A stretch of 64,000 nt of DNA from an uncultured SAR86 cluster bacterium (GCA_902616715.1 CACMTR010000001.1:248001-312000), one strand, 5' to 3'; positions 51,730 to 61,487 are shown, counted from the stretch's first letter. Translations and numbers: made by a program. Notes: generated from the sequence alone by a model not told the origin.

Positions 51730-51885
51730 CCCAAGATAAAGTATCTCAACTTAAATCTTTCTAAAGGCGGCCGAAGCGTCCTCTAGTCGGAATAGGGAAA
51801 ACCCTAGTCAGGCGGTCCTCCCTGATATTCCTGTTAAATTGTTCGTATTAATTTTGGATCACCTCCTGTCAGGGATTGTTTAAAT
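51699..51885 (-). ncRNA. Candidate structured small RNA or structured 3'UTR of unknown class
   Basis: No ORF; several hairpins (TCCCTGA/TCAGGGA, TAGGG-TTTT-CCCTA, AGATA-CTT-TATCT), strong terminator, possible promoter TTGATA-N18-TATTTT at 51920-51891 minus. Confidence 0.5.
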
Positions 51886-51968
51886 TAGCAAAAATAGAGA
51901 CCCTGTTTTAATTCTATCAATTGCGACTCTCATTTAAATTTTACTCCATTTTAATTTACAATCAATTA

Positions 51969-53408
51969 TCAAATTAAATACGGAATAAAGAAATAAGCTA
52001 AAAGAAAAAGAAATACAATACTCACTAAATTAATAAATATTCCCGCTCTCACCATTTTTTGAATTGGTATGAGTCCAGATGCATAGACAATAGAATTAGG
52101 TGGTGTAGCTACCGGTAGCATAAATGCACAACTCGCTGATAAAGTTAATGGAAGAATTAATAACATAGGATCTATACCTAAATTGACACCTACACTTGCA
52201 ACGACAGGCAAAAAAGTAACTGTGGTAGTCAAGTTGCTTGTTAATTCTGTTAAAAGAATGACCATTGTGATTACGATCAATAAAACAACGAAAAAGTAAG
52301 TTTCAGATGGTATTAAAGATGCCAGCCAAAGAGCTAACCCTGAATCATTTACAACGTAAGCAAGCGCCATTCCTCCTCCAAAAAGGAAAATTAAACCCCA
52401 AGGAAATCCACTTTGAGTATCGTCCCAATTCAAGAGCTTATCTTGTTTATTCTTTTGGCTAATGAAGAATAGGGAAATACCGCCCATCATTGCGATTACA
52501 GAGTCATCAAGTAATGATAATCCTGGTAAATCATCTAAAAGTTGTCTAAAAATCCAACAGAAGGCAGTGAAAGAAAAAACCATTACAACTTTTTTTTCTT
52601 CATTAGACATTGATCCAAGTTCATTAAGCATAGACTCTAATTCCCTTTTTGAAGCAGGCGAGGCCTTAAAATTTACGGGATAAATAAATTTTGTTAATAA
52701 AAACCAAACCAAGGGGCCTAAAATTAAAGTTACTGGAAGACCAAAAGATATCCAACTAGCAAATCCTATATCTTTGTCAAAATTATCATTAGCAAATTGA
52801 ATAAGCACTCCATTAGGAGATGTGCCTATTGGAGTCGCAATACCACCAAGAGATGCACTGTATGCAATTCCTAATAACAAGCAGAGTTGAAAATTATAAG
52901 ATTGATCTTTATCAATTTCTTTAACCGTGTCTGTAATTACTTTGATTACGGAAATTGCAACCGGTAAAAGCATAATTGCGGTAGAAGTGTTCATGACCCA
53001 CATACTTAATAAAGCACTAGCCAACATGAAAGAAGCAATAATGTTATTAGCATTTAAGCCGCTCAATCTAAGAATATTCAAAGCTACTCTTTTATGCAGC
53101 CCCCATTTTTGAATTGCTATGGCAATAATAAAACCCCCTGCAAATAAAAATTGAACTTTATTCATATATTCCTTGCTGATAATTCCTATTTCTATTACCC
53201 CTAAAAGCGGAAATAAAATCAGTGGCATTAGGGCAGTAACCTGTAAAGGTAAAGATTCAAATGCCCACCAAACTCCCATCAAAGAGAATACAGCAAGAGT
53301 AAGTCTGCCCTCAGTAGACAATCCATCTGGATTTGGGATGAAAAGTATTAAGAAAAAAAGTGATAAACCTATCCAAAAGCCTATAGATTTTATATTCAAA
53401 GAATTCAT
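51969..53408 (-). CDS. DASS/SLC13 family anion:sodium symporter
   Basis: WWAFESLPLQVTALMPLILFPLLGV, GGIATPIGTSPNGVLIQFA, MLPVATPPNSIVYASG. Confidence 0.93.
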   Translation of the reverse strand: MNSLNIKSIGFWIGLSLFFLILFIPNPDGLSTEGRLTLAVFSLMGVWWAFESLPLQVTALMPLILFPLLGVIEIGIISKEYMNKVQFLFAGGFIIAIAIQKWGLHKRVALNILRLSGLNANNIIASFMLASALLSMWVMNTSTAIMLLPVAISVIKVITDTVKEIDKDQSYNFQLCLLLGIAYSASLGGIATPIGTSPNGVLIQFANDNFDKDIGFASWISFGLPVTLILGPLVWFLLTKFIYPVNFKASPASKRELESMLNELGSMSNEEKKVVMVFSFTAFCWIFRQLLDDLPGLSLLDDSVIAMMGGISLFFISQKNKQDKLLNWDDTQSGFPWGLIFLFGGGMALAYVVNDSGLALWLASLIPSETYFFVVLLIVITMVILLTELTSNLTTTVTFLPVVASVGVNLGIDPMLLILPLTLSASCAFMLPVATPPNSIVYASGLIPIQKMVRAGIFINLVSIVFLFLLAYFFIPYLI

Positions 53409-53462
53409 AATAAATTTTAAGATAAACTATAATTTTTTTTCTTAAGAAAGAATACAATTTTT

Positions 53463-54464
53463 ATGAAATCAAAGTTTTCTATATTGGGAGCTGGCTCGTG
53501 GGGAACGGTTTTAGCTAATCTATTAGCCACCAATGGACACGAATGTTTATTACATACTAGAAATCAAAAAGTTCATGATTCAATTAGCCTAAAAAATATC
53601 AATGAAGTTTATCATCCCAAATTTAGAATTCATGAAAATGTAAAAATTACAAAAAATTTACAAGAATTTAGTTCTTTTTCTGATATTTGGGTCATTGCAA
53701 TCCCTTCAAAAAAAATACCCTTTTTGATGGAAGATATAGATCCAAAAGTTTTGCTTAAAAAAGAATTCATTATTGCTTCTAAAGGAATTGATAAAAAATC
53801 TTTTTCTACTATGTCCGAAGTTCTAAAAAAAGAATTTGCAGTAAATTCTAAAGATACTTTTGTTTTATCAGGTCCAAATCTTGCAAAAGAAGTTTTAGAA
53901 GGACAAACATCTGCATCTGTCCTGGCAGGAGATAATTTAAAAAGGACAGAAGAATTATCAAATTTTTTTAATAACTCCTCATTTAAAGTTTTTATTTCTC
54001 AAGATAAAAAAGGAGTCGAATTGTCTGGATCTTTGAAAAACGTCTACGCCATTTCTGCAGGATTAGCCGATGGATTAGGTAGTAAGTTTAATACCAAAGC
54101 AATGATTTTAACCAGAAGCCTTCATGAAATGTCTGAATTATTTAGATCACTGGATGCAAATCCAGAAACACTTCTTGGATTAGCAGGAGTGGGAGATTTA
54201 ATTGCAACTTCTAGTTCATCTGACAGCAGAAATTACTCATTTGGGTTCAATCTTGGAAAAGGGGATGATGTTGAAACTTCACTAAAAAAAGTTAATCAAG
54301 TTGTAGAAGGAATAAATACTCTAGAAATGGTTTTTAAGAAGAAGAACGATTTAAATCTTACAATGCCTATAATAGATATTCTATACAGAATAATTTTTGA
54401 AGGAGGAAATGCGCAAGATTGTTTTGCAGATATTCTTATTGAGGGGGATAATATAGATAGTTAA
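53463..54464 (+). CDS. gpsA: Glycerol-3-phosphate dehydrogenase GpsA
   Basis: FSILGAGSWGTVLANLLATNGH, SGPNLAKEV, GLAGVGDLIATSSSSDSRNYSFG. Confidence 0.95.
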   Translation: MKSKFSILGAGSWGTVLANLLATNGHECLLHTRNQKVHDSISLKNINEVYHPKFRIHENVKITKNLQEFSSFSDIWVIAIPSKKIPFLMEDIDPKVLLKKEFIIASKGIDKKSFSTMSEVLKKEFAVNSKDTFVLSGPNLAKEVLEGQTSASVLAGDNLKRTEELSNFFNNSSFKVFISQDKKGVELSGSLKNVYAISAGLADGLGSKFNTKAMILTRSLHEMSELFRSLDANPETLLGLAGVGDLIATSSSSDSRNYSFGFNLGKGDDVETSLKKVNQVVEGINTLEMVFKKKNDLNLTMPIIDILYRIIFEGGNAQDCFADILIEGDNIDS

Positions 54465-54466
54465 TT

Positions 54467-54790
54467 ATGTCTAATACTAAAAATAAAGAAAATCAATCTG
54501 ATCAGGTAGTTTCTGTTAACCCAGAGGTTGTCGTAGAAAATATTAAGGAGACCTCTATATGGCTAAGGTTAGTTCTAGTTATAATTTTTTTATTTGTTTT
54601 CACTTTTACAGACATCATCCTATGGTTAATAGCTGGAGTTCAATTTTTGTTTACAATTTTTACAAAAAAACCTAATGAAAATTTATTGGGTCTATCTGTT
54701 AAGATTAGAAAATATTTAAGTCAGATAATTGACTTTGTCACTTACAGTTCAGATTTAAAACCTTTTCCTTTTAGCCCATTTCCAGATTGA
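54467..54790 (+). CDS. DUF4389-like membrane protein
   Basis: Small 2-TM protein; LLGLSVKIRKYLSQIIDFVTYSSDLKPFPFSPFPD. Confidence 0.75.
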   Translation: MSNTKNKENQSDQVVSVNPEVVVENIKETSIWLRLVLVIIFLFVFTFTDIILWLIAGVQFLFTIFTKKPNENLLGLSVKIRKYLSQIIDFVTYSSDLKPFPFSPFPD

Positions 54791-54868
54791 TAAATATTTA
54801 TACCCTAATAAGAAAAGAAGTAAAATTTAGGAAAACTTTAAACAATCTGTTAAATTACGGTCTTTATT

Positions 54869-55468
54869 ATGAAAAAAAGTGAAAAAATTATAAATTTCAG
54901 ACCTTCTAGAGAACAAGCTATGGAGGCAGTCAAAACTCTTTTAGCTTACACTGGCGATGATCCATCAAGAGAGGGATTGGTTGATACTCCCAAAAGAGTT
55001 ATTAAAGCATACGATGAGTTTTTTGCGGGATATAAAGAAGACCCTGTTGAAGTTTTATCCAGAACTTTTGAACAAGTAGAAGGATATGACGAAATGGTAA
55101 TTGTAAAAGGGATAAGAGTAGAGTCTCATTGTGAACATCATATGGTTCCAATTATTGGAGTAGCTCATGTTGGGTATATACCTAACAAGAAAGTCGTTGG
55201 GATTAGTAAGCTTGCAAGAATGGTAGATCTATTCGGTAAAAGGCTTCAAACACAGGAAACAATGACTGCTCAAATAGCAGACACAATAGAGAAAGTTTTA
55301 AATCCAAAAGGGGTAGCTGTTGTTATCGATGCTGCTCATATGTGTATGACTACTCGAGGTATTCACAAAACCGAAACTAGCACCGTTACAAGTAGAATGC
55401 TGGGTACTTTCAGAAAAAATGCAAACACTCGAGCTGAGTTTATGAACTTAATAAGTTCAGATAACTAA
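54869..55468 (+). CDS. folE: GTP cyclohydrolase I FolE
   Basis: [57 protein letters not shown]. Confidence 0.96.
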   Translation: MKKSEKIINFRPSREQAMEAVKTLLAYTGDDPSREGLVDTPKRVIKAYDEFFAGYKEDPVEVLSRTFEQVEGYDEMVIVKGIRVESHCEHHMVPIIGVAHVGYIPNKKVVGISKLARMVDLFGKRLQTQETMTAQIADTIEKVLNPKGVAVVIDAAHMCMTTRGIHKTETSTVTSRMLGTFRKNANTRAEFMNLISSDN

Positions 55469-55469
55469 T

Positions 55470-56078
55470 TTGTCATTAGAAAATAAAACACTTAACAAAC
55501 CCTTAATATTTGCAACTGGTTCTTCTATCAGAAAAGATATTGCTAAATCTTTTGGAATAAATTGTGATTTTATAAAATCCGAAGTAGACGAGGAATTAAT
55601 TAAGTTAAATTTTCAAGGAAATAAGTTTCATGAACTGGCTATTCAGTTGGCAACAGAAAAATCACTTACCATTAGCGATCAATACAAAGACTACTATGTA
55701 GTTGGCGTTGATCAGGTTTGTTGTATTAATAATGAAATACTTAATAAGCCTGGAAACAAAGAAAATGCAATTTTTTCTTTAAAAAAACTTTCTGGTGTTA
55801 CTCATTATCAAAATTGTGGAATGGCTATTTGTTTAAATGGGAAGATAGTATGGCAGTCATTTGCGATTGCTGAATTAACCATGAAACCATTATCTCTGGA
55901 TCAAATTGAGGAGTACGTTGAATTAGACAAACCTTTTAATTGTAGTGGTAGTTACAAATTTGAGTCCCATGGAAAAGATTTGTTTTCAAATGTAAAAGGA
56001 TCTGAATATACTATCCAAGGATTAGATATAGACCAATTACTAGACATACTCATCGAAGAAGGCATCATTAACGAATGA
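55470..56078 (+). CDS. Maf-like nucleotide pyrophosphatase (TTG start)
   Basis: LIFATGSSIRKDIAKSFGI, VVGVDQVCCINNEILNKPGN, YVELDKPFNCSGSYKFE. Confidence 0.85.
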   Translation: MSLENKTLNKPLIFATGSSIRKDIAKSFGINCDFIKSEVDEELIKLNFQGNKFHELAIQLATEKSLTISDQYKDYYVVGVDQVCCINNEILNKPGNKENAIFSLKKLSGVTHYQNCGMAICLNGKIVWQSFAIAELTMKPLSLDQIEEYVELDKPFNCSGSYKFESHGKDLFSNVKGSEYTIQGLDIDQLLDILIEEGIINE

Positions 56079-56977
56079 AAGATTTTAAAAATAAAGTTGC
56101 AGTGATTACCGGAGCAGGTTCTGGAATGGGAAGAGAACTTGCAATTGAATTAGCTTCTGCTGGTGCGAATATCGCTTTAGTAGAGGTAAATGAAGAAACG
56201 CTAAACGAAACGGCAGATTTTCTCAAAAAATATAACGTAGGTGTTTCAAAACATGTAGTTGATGTTGGTAATAAACAAGCCATATTCGATCTTCCTGAAA
56301 AAGTTATAGAGGAACATGGTTCAGTCGATATGGTTTTCAATAATGCTGGAGTAGCATTATCTTCAACAGTTGAAGAATCTACAGACGAAGATTGGGAATG
56401 GGGATTAGGCATTCTTCTTCATGGCGTTATCAACGGTACCAGAGCGTTCTTGCCTCATTTAAAAAATAGACCTGAAGCAGCTATTGTAAATACCTCCTCT
56501 ATCTTTGGATTATTAAGTGTACCCAGTCAATCAATTTATCATGTTGGTAAATATGGAGTGAGAGGATTTACTGAAAGTTTGGCTTTAGAAATGAAAATGG
56601 AAAAATCTAATGTCGAGGTATATTCAGTTCATCCGGGTCATATTGGTACTAACATTGCAAATATTGGAGCGAAAAATGGAAAATTTGAGTTTGATCCAGA
56701 CTCTCAAGAAGACGGTCCAAATATTTTTGGAAATAAAGCAAAAACTATAGAGGAAGCAGGTCAATTATTCAAAGATAAAGCACCAATTAATGCAAACACT
56801 GCAGCAAAGATTATTTTAAAAAATATCAAAAAAAAGAATAAAAGAATTTTAGTAGGAGCCGACGCTCATGCATATGATTTAATTCAAAGGCTATTTCCAA
56901 AATGGTATATTTATCTTTTGCCCTTTGTATTTCTCATCAGAAGATTATTTCCAATGGACAAACCTTTGGACAGGTAG
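56075..56977 (+). CDS. SDR-family oxidoreductase
   Basis: VAVITGAGSGMGRELAIELA, FNNAGVALS, YHVGKYGVRGFTESLA. Confidence 0.93.
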   Translation: MKDFKNKVAVITGAGSGMGRELAIELASAGANIALVEVNEETLNETADFLKKYNVGVSKHVVDVGNKQAIFDLPEKVIEEHGSVDMVFNNAGVALSSTVEESTDEDWEWGLGILLHGVINGTRAFLPHLKNRPEAAIVNTSSIFGLLSVPSQSIYHVGKYGVRGFTESLALEMKMEKSNVEVYSVHPGHIGTNIANIGAKNGKFEFDPDSQEDGPNIFGNKAKTIEEAGQLFKDKAPINANTAAKIILKNIKKKNKRILVGADAHAYDLIQRLFPKWYIYLLPFVFLIRRLFPMDKPLDR

Positions 56978-58633
56978 TTACATTTCAATTTTTGGATAAT
57001 CTTTTAACTTAATATAATTTTCGGAAATCTCTATATCTTTTTCAGGGTCTAAAAGTTCTTCATTTGCTCTATATAAAAGATCAAAATCTCCTAAGAGACA
57101 TTTTTTATGATAATTGAGTCTATTATTTTCATTAATTTCTAAAGATTTTTTATACGTGGTAATTTCACTTTTAGTAAATATTTTGGGAAGTAAAGATTTA
57201 ACAAAATTTGGGTTATAAATACTCGCAGTTGCATTATTACCACCAAAACCTTTTGCGTTTAGAAAGAAAGCATCTAAATCTTGAATATTTATATCTTCGT
57301 TCTGCATACAAAAATCTAAATTTTTAGTTACAACGTCGTCAGCGAGCTTAGGTGTTGAAGTAAGACCAGGAATTATTCCATGACAAAATATACCCAATGC
57401 ACAAGATAATTGATCACCGCCCGCAGGACCCATTGTGTGACCAAGGTAACCTTTTAAACCAGTTACTTTAAGATTTTTCATATTTAATGACGTAGCACAT
57501 TTACTTAACACGTCAGATTCGGTACTTCTATTCTGAAAAGTACCTGTTCCATGAGCAATAACACAAGTTTCCTTATTATCAGAATGATCTTTTTTATATT
57601 TTGAAAATGCTTGAGCCATAGTTATGTAATTTCCAATTCCTGGGGAACTAATTGATTTTTTTATTCCGTCAGAGTTTATGAATACATCTGGGACTGCACA
57701 TAAAATATCTGCTCCTATTTTTACTGCAAATTCCAAAGAGGTTACAATTGCAAATTGTGAAGATTCACCTAACACCAAACCGCAATTATCTCCAAAAGGG
57801 CGACAAGCTTTAGAAAAATCGACGGTGCCAGTCATCTCACCGTGTCTTTCTTGCATGGCAATTATTTTTTTATCATCTGCAATGCCAGTAGTCGCAAAAA
57901 AACCATCTGTCACTTCTGGATTTATGGGTGCTTCGGCTGAACCTATTACAGCGAAATCTATTTCATTTGATTTAATTAAGTTTGTTGCAGCATTTAAGTT
58001 GTAGAAAAAAGTTGCACAAGCTCCAGCAACTTGACCACTTTTGCCGACAGATCCTAAAATGTAAGCGTTGATAAAGTCCGCTGACATTTCAATTAATGAC
58101 ATTGAAAGATGTTTGGAACTAGCTCTTTTATTTTGTAATCTTGATTGCATCAAGCCTCCTAAACCTTTTTCGTCTAATTGACCAATCGCAGGCCCTGCAA
58201 AAACTGCCACCCTATTTGGATCAAGTAAAGGCTGTATTTCATTTTGCCAATCGATACCTAAGTTATATAAAGCATCATTAACCCCAAAGACTGTCATCTT
58301 TATTCCTTTAGGATGTTGGCGAGAGTTATATAAATTATCAATTTCATAAAAATCTGGTAATTTTGCTCCTGCATTTACTCCTATTTGATCGGTCATTAGA
58401 CCAGAAGGATCCAGAGTTTTATCAATCTGCCTTATTAAAGTAGCAGCAAGAATTTCTTCTTCGGATTTAGTTTCTTTTGAAAGAGACATAAGGTCTTTTA
58501 AAACTTCGCTTTTATCAGTATCGGATAGACTTTCATAGATTAATCTTTTGTATCCAATATTGCCGGAAGTACGACCTGCCGAATTCAATCCCCCCATCGA
58601 ACAAATGACTGGAAGTTTTTTTAGATTTTTCAT
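56978..58633 (-). CDS. Beta-ketoacyl-ACP synthase, FabY-like
   Basis: LPVICSMGGLNSAGRTSGNIGYKRLIYES resembles the FabY N-terminus; Cys in GACATFF, His in AHGTGT and LGHTMGPAGG. Confidence 0.85.
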   Translation of the reverse strand: MKNLKKLPVICSMGGLNSAGRTSGNIGYKRLIYESLSDTDKSEVLKDLMSLSKETKSEEEILAATLIRQIDKTLDPSGLMTDQIGVNAGAKLPDFYEIDNLYNSRQHPKGIKMTVFGVNDALYNLGIDWQNEIQPLLDPNRVAVFAGPAIGQLDEKGLGGLMQSRLQNKRASSKHLSMSLIEMSADFINAYILGSVGKSGQVAGACATFFYNLNAATNLIKSNEIDFAVIGSAEAPINPEVTDGFFATTGIADDKKIIAMQERHGEMTGTVDFSKACRPFGDNCGLVLGESSQFAIVTSLEFAVKIGADILCAVPDVFINSDGIKKSISSPGIGNYITMAQAFSKYKKDHSDNKETCVIAHGTGTFQNRSTESDVLSKCATSLNMKNLKVTGLKGYLGHTMGPAGGDQLSCALGIFCHGIIPGLTSTPKLADDVVTKNLDFCMQNEDINIQDLDAFFLNAKGFGGNNATASIYNPNFVKSLLPKIFTKSEITTYKKSLEINENNRLNYHKKCLLGDFDLLYRANEELLDPEKDIEISENYIKLKDYPKIEM

Positions 58634-58685
58634 TGTTAATTTCGATCAGATAGTATTAATATTTTATATCAATTAAGGAGAAAAA

Positions 58686-60227
58686 ATGCACCCGGGAGTA
58701 AATGGACCAAAGTTTAAGGATAAACCAGCAATAATTATGGCTGGAAGTGGCGAAATAGTAACTCACCAAGAACTAAATGAAATATCTAACCAGATGGCTC
58801 ATCTGTTTAGATCTCTAGATTTGAATCCTGGAGATAGTATGGCTTTTATGATGGAAAATCATAAATATTTCTTTCCTATTGCAGCCGCAGCCTACAGAAG
58901 CGGTTTACGTTACACCGCGATAAGTTGGAGATTACAACCAGAGGAAGTTGAATATATTGTTAAAGATTGTGGAGCTAAAGTTTTTATTACTTCTAATTTT
59001 TTGGAAGAAAATGCTGCCTTGTTAACTCCTTTACTAAAAGATGTTCACAAATTTATGGTTGATGGAGGTAATGAGGACTATAAATCTCTTGAAGAAGCTA
59101 TTTCTAAATTTCCTATACACGCAATTGATGACGAATGTCAGGGTTCCTCTATGTTGTATTCTTCAGGTACAACAGGCAAACCAAAAGGAGTCAGCAGAGA
59201 AATCGCTCTCAATCCTTTACCTTATACTGCAGAAGATGAAGATTTAGGATTAACTAGGGTAGTAGAGGGGATGTATGGTGCTAATTCTGATTCAATATAC
59301 TTGTCTCCAGCTCCGCTTTATCATTCGGCACCACTAGGATTTAACACCGGATTTCAAGCATTAGGAGCTACTTCTGTTGTCATGGAAAAATTTGATCCTG
59401 AGGTCGCTTTGAAATTAATAGAAGAATACAAAATAACTCACTCTCAATGGGTTCCAACAATGTTTGTAAGGTTTTTAAAAAGTGATCCATCAATTTTTAA
59501 TAAGTATGATTTAAGTTCTCATAAAGTTGCTATTCATGCAGCTGCTCCTTGTCCGGTAGAAGTTAAAGAAAAGATGATTAATTGGTGGGGACCAATTATT
59601 CACGAGTATTATGCTGGAACCGAATTTAATGGTTTTGTGGCTTGTAATTCTGAAGAGTGGCTAAAACATAAAGGAACAGTAGGTAAATCTTTATTGGGAC
59701 CAATCCATATTTTAGACGACGACGGAAATGAGGTTCCAAAAGGGGAGGAAGGTACTATTTATTTTGAAGGACCAACGTCACAAAGTTTTACGTACCATAA
59801 CGACCCAGAAAAAACTAAAGGTTCAAGGTCTAAACAAGGATATTCTACCTTGGGAGACGTCGGTTATTTAGACGATGATGATTATTTATATTTAACAGAT
59901 CGTAAAGCTTTCATGATTATATCTGGAGGAGTAAATATTTATCCTAAAGAAACAGAGGATGTATTAGTAATGCATCCTAAAGTTGCTGATGTTGCTGTTT
60001 TTGGAGTTCCAAATGAAGAAATGGGAGAAGAAGTAAAAGCTGTCGTGCAGCCAGTAAATATGAGTGAAATTGATAACAATCTTGAACAAGAATTGATGTC
60101 TTATTGTCGAGAAAAAATCTCTCATGTTAAATGTCCTAAATCCATAGATTTCAAACCAGAGCTACCTCGTCATCCTACAGGTAAATTATATAAAAGACTT
60201 TTGAAAAACGAATACTGGGATAAGTAA
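58686..60227 (+). CDS. AMP-binding acyl-CoA synthetase
   Basis: MLYSSGTTGKPKGVSR, YYAGTEFNGF, GDVGYLDDDDYLYLTDRKAFMIISGGVNIYP. Confidence 0.95.
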   Translation: MHPGVNGPKFKDKPAIIMAGSGEIVTHQELNEISNQMAHLFRSLDLNPGDSMAFMMENHKYFFPIAAAAYRSGLRYTAISWRLQPEEVEYIVKDCGAKVFITSNFLEENAALLTPLLKDVHKFMVDGGNEDYKSLEEAISKFPIHAIDDECQGSSMLYSSGTTGKPKGVSREIALNPLPYTAEDEDLGLTRVVEGMYGANSDSIYLSPAPLYHSAPLGFNTGFQALGATSVVMEKFDPEVALKLIEEYKITHSQWVPTMFVRFLKSDPSIFNKYDLSSHKVAIHAAAPCPVEVKEKMINWWGPIIHEYYAGTEFNGFVACNSEEWLKHKGTVGKSLLGPIHILDDDGNEVPKGEEGTIYFEGPTSQSFTYHNDPEKTKGSRSKQGYSTLGDVGYLDDDDYLYLTDRKAFMIISGGVNIYPKETEDVLVMHPKVADVAVFGVPNEEMGEEVKAVVQPVNMSEIDNNLEQELMSYCREKISHVKCPKSIDFKPELPRHPTGKLYKRLLKNEYWDK

Positions 60228-60229
60228 AT

Positions 60230-61069
60230 CTATTTTAGACTTTGCTCACAGCTTTCAATAGTTTGTAAAATTAAAGTATTAATTGTCATCGGTCCAACAC
60301 CACCTGGTACTGGAGTGTAAGCTTCACATCTATTAATAATTGATTCTAATTCAATGTCTCCACACTTTTCTGGATGATAACCAGCATCAATTACTACAGC
60401 TTCATTTTTAATCCAATCTCCTTTTATGAATTTTGGAATGCCTACCGCACCCACAATTATATCTGCATCGCCTATTTTACTTTTAAGATTCTGCGTCTTT
60501 GAATGGCATATCGTAACAGTACAATTTCTATTCAATAACATCATTGCCATTGGTTTTCCAAGAATAGGACTTCTACCAACAACTACGGCAGATTTTCCCT
60601 CCAATTCTATTTTGTATTCGTCTAATAACCTCATAATTCCATAGGGTGTACAAGAACCAAATACTCTTTCTTGCATACTCATTTTCCCAAAACCCAAACT
60701 AGTAACACCATCCACATCTTTTTCAATTTTTATAGTATCGAAACATTTTCTTTCATCTATTTGACTTGGCACAGGATGTTGAAGAAGTATTCCGTGAACA
60801 TCTTTATTGTCATTCAGAACATTAATTTGGTTTATTAATTCTTCTGTTGAGGTTGTTTCTGGTAACTCTATTTTGAGTGATTCCATACCAATACGCCTAC
60901 AAGCATTACCTTTCATATTAACGTAAGTTGCAGAGGCAGGATTATCGCCTACCAAAATGGTTGCAAGTATCGGAGAAGAGCCAGTTTTCTTCTTAATAAC
61001 AGAGACTCTTTTTACAAAATCCTTTTCAGATTTTTCAGATAATTTTTTTCCGTCTAGTACTATAGCCAT
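60230..61069 (-). CDS. folD: Methylenetetrahydrofolate dehydrogenase/cyclohydrolase FolD
   Basis: [67 protein letters not shown]. Confidence 0.96.
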   Translation of the reverse strand: MAIVLDGKKLSEKSEKDFVKRVSVIKKKTGSSPILATILVGDNPASATYVNMKGNACRRIGMESLKIELPETTSTEELINQINVLNDNKDVHGILLQHPVPSQIDERKCFDTIKIEKDVDGVTSLGFGKMSMQERVFGSCTPYGIMRLLDEYKIELEGKSAVVVGRSPILGKPMAMMLLNRNCTVTICHSKTQNLKSKIGDADIIVGAVGIPKFIKGDWIKNEAVVIDAGYHPEKCGDIELESIINRCEAYTPVPGGVGPMTINTLILQTIESCEQSLK

Positions 61070-61109
61070 AGTTATTTGATATCATAGCATCCTTCATTTC
61101 TTTATTTAA

Positions 61110-61186
61110 CGGGGTGTAGCGCAGTCTGGTAGCGCGCCTGCTTTGGGAGCAGGATGTCGGGGGTTCAAATCCCTCCACCCCGACCA
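61110..61186 (+). tRNA. tRNA-Pro(TGG)
   Basis: CGGGGTG/CACCCCG acceptor, TGG anticodon, encoded CCA. Confidence 0.97.
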
Positions 61187-61260
61187 TTTAATTAGGCATT
61201 TATGTGTGTTAAATTTAACCTAATCATTAACTATGATTTTTCAGGGAAGAGAAGATAAGA

Positions 61261-61348
61261 ACTCCCGGTTTCTAAACGGTAGAATTCTTATTTTTATGCA
61301 TGGATGCAGATAAATAAGTTACAGGTTCGACTCCTGACCGGGAGTCCT
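61261..61348 (+). ncRNA. tRNA-like element / derived or decayed tRNA-Arg(TCT) copy without a recognisable anticodon arm
   Basis: 8-bp acceptor ACTCCCGG/CCGGGAGT, D-like arm TTCTA-AACGG-TAGAA, long A/T hairpin 61287-61318, T arm CAGG-TTCGACT-CCTG; ends TCCT rather than NCCA. Confidence 0.65.
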
Positions 61349-61404
61349 AGAACTAACTCACAACAAGACTAATCAAATCCTTTTATATAGAATAAGCACA
61401 TATT

Positions 61405-61481
61405 CTCTCGGTAGCTCAGCTGGATAGAGCATCTGCCTTCTAAGCAGAGGGTCGCAGGTTCGAATCCTGCCCGGGAGGCCA
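61405..61481 (+). tRNA. tRNA-Arg(TCT)
   Basis: CTCTCGG/CCGGGAG acceptor, TCT anticodon, encoded CCA. Confidence 0.97.
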
Positions 61482-61487
61482 AGATAT

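Noticed and set aside
51854-51867. Fragment of a real 16S rRNA gene
   Set aside because: Only 14 nt match; flanking sequence is not 16S-like and no other rRNA sequence is present.
51699-51960. 6S RNA, 4.5S RNA, tmRNA or RNase P RNA as identity of the intergenic RNA
   Set aside because: Core motifs of those RNAs that I know (e.g. SRP GGAAGGAAGCAGCC, tmRNA acceptor/tag region) are not visible on either strand.
61261-61348. Reading the tRNA-like element as tRNA-Sec or as a piece of tmRNA
   Set aside because: The 8-bp acceptor and long D stem are reminiscent of tRNA-Sec, but there is no TCA anticodon and no separate variable arm; tmRNA hallmark sequences and a tag ORF are also absent.
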